From positions 1-31,997 of the forward strand of contig CAUTSA010000007.1 of assembly GCA_963540965.1 (NCBI GenBank): a DNA stretch of 31,997 bases, written 5' to 3'. The DNA is from Nanosyncoccus sp963540965. GTDB lineage: Bacteria > Patescibacteriota > Saccharimonadia > Saccharimonadales > Saccharimonadaceae. Made by a program: the position numbers and the translations under genes. Positions within the stretch are counted from its first letter, which is position 1, and every line of letters starts with the position of its first letter. Below are positions 29,567 to 31,997 of this stretch, piece by piece. The notes beneath the pieces were generated by a model. That model was not told where the DNA came from and did not search any database. It saw only the letters and a program-made list of their open reading frames with translations.

Positions 29567-30117
29567 TATAAAACCTGCTGCCTAACCCACTCATACATAG
29601 CTACCCCAGCCGCTACTCCCACATTCAAAGATCTTGTTGATCCCAGCGATTCTATATAACGAACATCATCAGCCTTTTCTAATAACTCACCGCTAATGCC
29701 ATTTCCTTCACTTCCAAAAACTAAAGTAGTTTCTTGAACAAATTTTTTATCATGTATAGGCTTAGCACGTTCAGTGTTATTCTCAATTGCCACCACATCT
29801 CTGTGTCGCTCCCTCTGATCATCCATAAAATCTTTCACTTCCGACCAGTATTTAATCGTCAAATACTTGTCTGTACACATTGCACCGCGCCTATTATATT
29901 TCTTCTTTCCAATAATGTGTACAGCCTGAACATTAAAGTTATTCGCCGATCGAACAATTGTCCCTACATTAAAATCATGATCCACATTCTCAATCGCAAT
30001 TTCTAAGCTCACCCGTTTCTCGTCTAAATTATTTTTTACCGCCTCATTAGACAACCCCTTGAATTCATCTCTTAGATTCCGAGTATCAAGCGTCGGATCA
30101 AGCTCAAAATCTTCCAT
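29566..30117 (-). CDS. SpoU/TrmH-family RNA 2'-O-methyltransferase
   Basis: Methylates a ribose in tRNA or rRNA with SAM. 183 residues of SPOUT fold with the three family motifs: NVGTIVRSANNF (motif 1), LVFGSEGNGIS (motif 2) and SLGSTRSLNVGVAAGVAMYEW (motif 3, the SAM knot). No N-terminal RNA-binding domain of the L30e type, so it is a minimal form, nearer TrmL/TrmH than RlmB. The start is 3 nt past the stop of the exchanger gene without a good ribosome site, so translation is probably coupled. Target unknown. Confidence 0.9.
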   Translation of the reverse strand: MEDFELDPTLDTRNLRDEFKGLSNEAVKNNLDEKRVSLEIAIENVDHDFNVGTIVRSANNFNVQAVHIIGKKKYNRRGAMCTDKYLTIKYWSEVKDFMDDQRERHRDVVAIENNTERAKPIHDKKFVQETTLVFGSEGNGISGELLEKADDVRYIESLGSTRSLNVGVAAGVAMYEWVRQQVL

Positions 30118-30120
30118 TTT

Positions 30121-31092
30121 CTATGCAAAACTCCCCATCATCACATATCCATAATATGCTACAAACATTAGTAAAAAGATAATTCCCTTCTTGTATCCAA
30201 TTCTTCCACCATGTCTAGCAAAGAAGAATAATACTACAGCCGACATAATTAAGGCAATAATATCAACATATGAGAACGCACCACCCCCTACGCCACCGAA
30301 AATTGCCACCGGAAGACCAGCTACAATACCGATATTAAAGATATTTGATCCTACAATATTACCGATTGCAATATCATACTCACCCTTCTTTGTGGCAATT
30401 ACTGAAGTTACTAGCTCAGGTAGCGAGGTACCAAGCGCCACAATAGTGAGTGAAATAATCCTTTGACTCACACCAAATGTTGCCGCAATTTCCGAAGCTC
30501 CTTTAACCACAAAATCACTACCAAGAACAATACCGAAAAGACCAATTACGATCATCAAGAGCGCCTTCACTAGCTTAACTGGCTTTTCATCCTTATTCTC
30601 TTCTTCATTAGTATCTTTTTTACGAGCCATCCCAATCAAATAGTAGATAAAGATACAGAAGAATAACAGCAACACAACACCGTCTTGACGTGTAAATACA
30701 TTCTCAGCTAAGCCAAAGATTTTATCTGATAGAAGCGCTGCAAATGCTAACGTAATTAAGACTAGTACCGGGATCTCCTTCTTTACGGTCGCCGTATTTA
30801 CCCTGAGAGTTCCCACAAGAGACGCCACGCCTAATATTAATAAAATATTAAGCACATTACTACCTACCACGTTACCTAATAAGATATCACCTTTACCAGA
30901 TAAGATTGACTGAATGCTCACCGCGAGCTCCGGTGCGCTTGTACCAAAAGAAACGATAGTTAGACCAATCAGCATCTTTGGCACACGAAATTTTCTAGCC
31001 GTATCACTAGCTCCATCCACAAAAATATCCGCCCCTTTAATTAGAAAGACAAAGCCTATAAGCAGCAATGCCAGGTTGATCAAAAGACCCAT
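30121..31092 (-). CDS. Ca2+/cation antiporter (CaCA family, YrbG-like)
   Basis: Exchanges Ca2+ for Na+ or another cation across the membrane. 323 residues, about ten hydrophobic helices in two homologous halves; each half has an alpha repeat: SFGTSAPELAVSI (49-60) followed by GNVVGSNVLNILLILG, and ALGTSLPELVTSV followed by GNIVGSNIFNIGI, with the transport Glu in each. A charged loop (RKKDTNEEENKDEKPVK) lies between the halves. AGGGAGAA about 10 nt before ATG; extended -10 upstream. It leads the transcript with the SPOUT gene. Confidence 0.95.
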   Translation of the reverse strand: MGLLINLALLLIGFVFLIKGADIFVDGASDTARKFRVPKMLIGLTIVSFGTSAPELAVSIQSILSGKGDILLGNVVGSNVLNILLILGVASLVGTLRVNTATVKKEIPVLVLITLAFAALLSDKIFGLAENVFTRQDGVVLLLFFCIFIYYLIGMARKKDTNEEENKDEKPVKLVKALLMIVIGLFGIVLGSDFVVKGASEIAATFGVSQRIISLTIVALGTSLPELVTSVIATKKGEYDIAIGNIVGSNIFNIGIVAGLPVAIFGGVGGGAFSYVDIIALIMSAVVLFFFARHGGRIGYKKGIIFLLMFVAYYGYVMMGSFA

Positions 31093-31122
31093 TTTATTTT
31101 TATTCTCCCTTAAACTCTTACT

Positions 31123-31131
31123 ATTTTACCA
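31123..31131 (-). promoter_or_regulatory. Extended -10 of the exchanger gene
   Basis: Minus strand TGG-TAAAAT (hexamer 31123-31128), leader about 24 nt. Confidence 0.5.
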
Positions 31132-31144
31132 CAAGAAAATTAGA

Positions 31145-31825
31145 TTAGTCCAACCATCTCTTTTTTGAGTCCGCCTGCATACTATTTGCAACTCTTGGCA
31201 GATACTTCAAAATAGCTTGATTGAGTGGTAGATCATATTCTCTAAATTCATCATCCTCGAACTTTTCACTATGCGCATAGTAGCGATTACGAGCCATCCT
31301 TTTTCGGCGCTCTTCACTTTTCATATAAGATGAGTCTCCAGACGTCTTAATATATTCTAGAACCGCCGTCTCCGGGTATCCGAGCAATTTTCCCACACGA
31401 AGATTCGCCTCATTCCACTTGTTTCTGTCTTTTTCAGCCACTACCCCACCTTCAATTAAATCGGTCACCACCGAATAATTTCTCTTCAACTCGTCACATA
31501 AACTTTCATCAATCGAAATATAAATAAATTCATCCCCCTCATACAAAGAATCTGTCATTCTTTTAATATTATTATGAACAGCAAACTTACTGACATCACC
31601 AATAGTTATTTTTATTCCAAGCTCCTCTAAAATATTTTTTAGAATATCGCCATCAAGTAGCATCCGACCGTCTTCCATTACATCGTTTACAAGCAATGCA
31701 GCAGGCTTAATTCCAATCAAAACTCCAAGAATACTAGCCGCCTCTGAAATAACTAGCCCTATATTTTCTTCCCCGTAAAACTCAAGTAAAAAATCTTCTA
31801 ACTCTAGCAGCTTTTTCTCCATCAT
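31145..31825 (-). CDS. Hypothetical protein, 226 residues
   Basis: Starts MMEKKLLELEDFLLEF. A mildly hydrophobic stretch at about 21-46 (GLVISEAASILGVLIGIKPAALLV) could be a buried helical hairpin rather than a true membrane span, since Glu and Lys interrupt it. The middle is acidic (EGDEFIYISIDESLCDEL), the last third rich in Arg/Lys/Tyr (SEERRKRMARNRYYAHSEK). No motif or family recognised. ATG lies 6 nt from TGA-TATACT, so the mRNA should be leaderless. It sits just after the rRNA terminator and ends about 50 nt before the exchanger gene. Confidence 0.75.
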   Translation of the reverse strand: MMEKKLLELEDFLLEFYGEENIGLVISEAASILGVLIGIKPAALLVNDVMEDGRMLLDGDILKNILEELGIKITIGDVSKFAVHNNIKRMTDSLYEGDEFIYISIDESLCDELKRNYSVVTDLIEGGVVAEKDRNKWNEANLRVGKLLGYPETAVLEYIKTSGDSSYMKSEERRKRMARNRYYAHSEKFEDDEFREYDLPLNQAILKYLPRVANSMQADSKKRWLD

Positions 31826-31831
31826 ACAAAC

Positions 31832-31840
31832 AGTATATCA
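31832..31840 (-). promoter_or_regulatory. Extended -10 of the 226-aa gene, leaderless geometry
   Basis: Minus strand TGA-TATACT (hexamer 31832-31837), 6 nt before ATG. Confidence 0.65.
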
Positions 31841-31850
31841 TACACAGGAA

Positions 31851-31878
31851 ATCAAAAAACCTCCCTTGGGGAGGTTTT
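31851..31878 (-). terminator. Terminator of the rRNA transcript
   Basis: A 10-bp stem (AAAACCTCCC/GGGAGGTTTT) with a 3-nt loop and a T-run on the minus strand, directly after the inferred 23S end. Confidence 0.9.
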
Positions 31879-31879
31879 C

Positions 31880-31997
31880 CTTAACAACTCAGTTGTGCAA
31901 TTCATCGAAAGTAACAGTAAGCTGTAAATCGTATCTTACTTACGTAAGCTATATTGTGTTCTAAGCTTAATTAACACAATTACGACCGACCTAGATA
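31880..31997 (-). rRNA. rrl: 3' end of 23S rRNA (partial)
   Basis: No clear ORF covers this stretch. On the minus strand it lines up with the 3' end of bacterial 23S: the order GTAAG, a short stem-loop, AGCTTAC (31943 to about 31917) mirrors E. coli GUAAG, stem-loop, AGCUAAC of the last helix; ATAG before it and GTTACT...GAT after it also match AUAGG and GUACUAAU. The end near 31880 resembles the UGAG..UUAACC terminus. The gene continues past the right edge. The call rests on this manual alignment. Confidence 0.72.

Noticed and set aside
1..31997. Recoded UGA (code 25)
   Set aside because: Genes end at TGA at expected lengths (for example the HD gene at 6171), and no conserved glycine maps to TGA.

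Overview
The window is AT-rich, gene-dense bacterial chromosome and most resembles a Patescibacteria (CPR) genome, with Saccharibacteria (TM7) as the best guess. The grounds are the compact layout, the eukaryote-like (type 2) isoleucyl-tRNA synthetase, a KGG-repeat small protein, a DUF5663-like protein, and many genes that start directly at their promoter with no Shine-Dalgarno site. UGA acts as a normal stop (for example the ATGA overlap at 6171-6174), which argues against the UGA-glycine code of Gracilibacteria and Absconditabacteria. The lineage is inferred from family resemblance, not from a search.

Layout. 1-2400 (-): a two-gene unit encoding an acidic 126-residue protein and a large membrane-anchored surface protein whose C-terminal Glu-Thr-Pro-Lys repeats run off the left edge. 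2540-3250: a sparse stretch with a 38-residue orphan ORF and a purine-rich, promoter-driven, probably non-coding transcript. 3217-10290 (-): ftsA, ftsZ, nrdR, a thioredoxin-fold protein, an HD-domain protein and ileS, a division and translation cluster. 10312-11135 (+): map. 11143-14560 (-): two adenylate-kinase-like genes, ribosomal protein S21, recJ and a winged-helix regulator. 14619-18348 (+): priA, a structured non-coding element, then the overlapping pair def-fmt. With map, these cover N-terminal formylation, deformylation and Met removal. 18349-22755 (-): a DUF5663-like gene and a sufC-sufB-sufS-sufU iron-sulfur operon without sufD. 22773-29570: tRNA-Asn, an HExxH protein, a DUF1287 protein, a Prx6-type peroxiredoxin, ribosomal protein S1, an ImmA/IrrE-like metalloprotease, an AlkD-like protein, a MazG-type pyrophosphohydrolase, a KGG protein, tRNA-Ala, tRNA-Ile and a small membrane protein. 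29566-31840 (-): a SPOUT RNA methyltransferase, a cation/Ca2+ exchanger and an unknown gene. The right edge holds the 3' end of 23S rRNA on the minus strand, followed by a strong terminator.

The most notable observations are: (i) a 13-bp hairpin with an ACCA tail just after tRNA-Ala that copies the tRNA-Ala acceptor end, including the G3:U70 pair read by alanyl-tRNA synthetase; (ii) about a dozen genes whose -10 box lies 6-9 nt from the start codon, implying leaderless mRNAs; (iii) an NrdR that has lost all zinc-ribbon cysteines; (iv) a 148-bp near-perfect inverted-repeat element between priA and def; (v) a 12-bp coding minisatellite in the surface protein.
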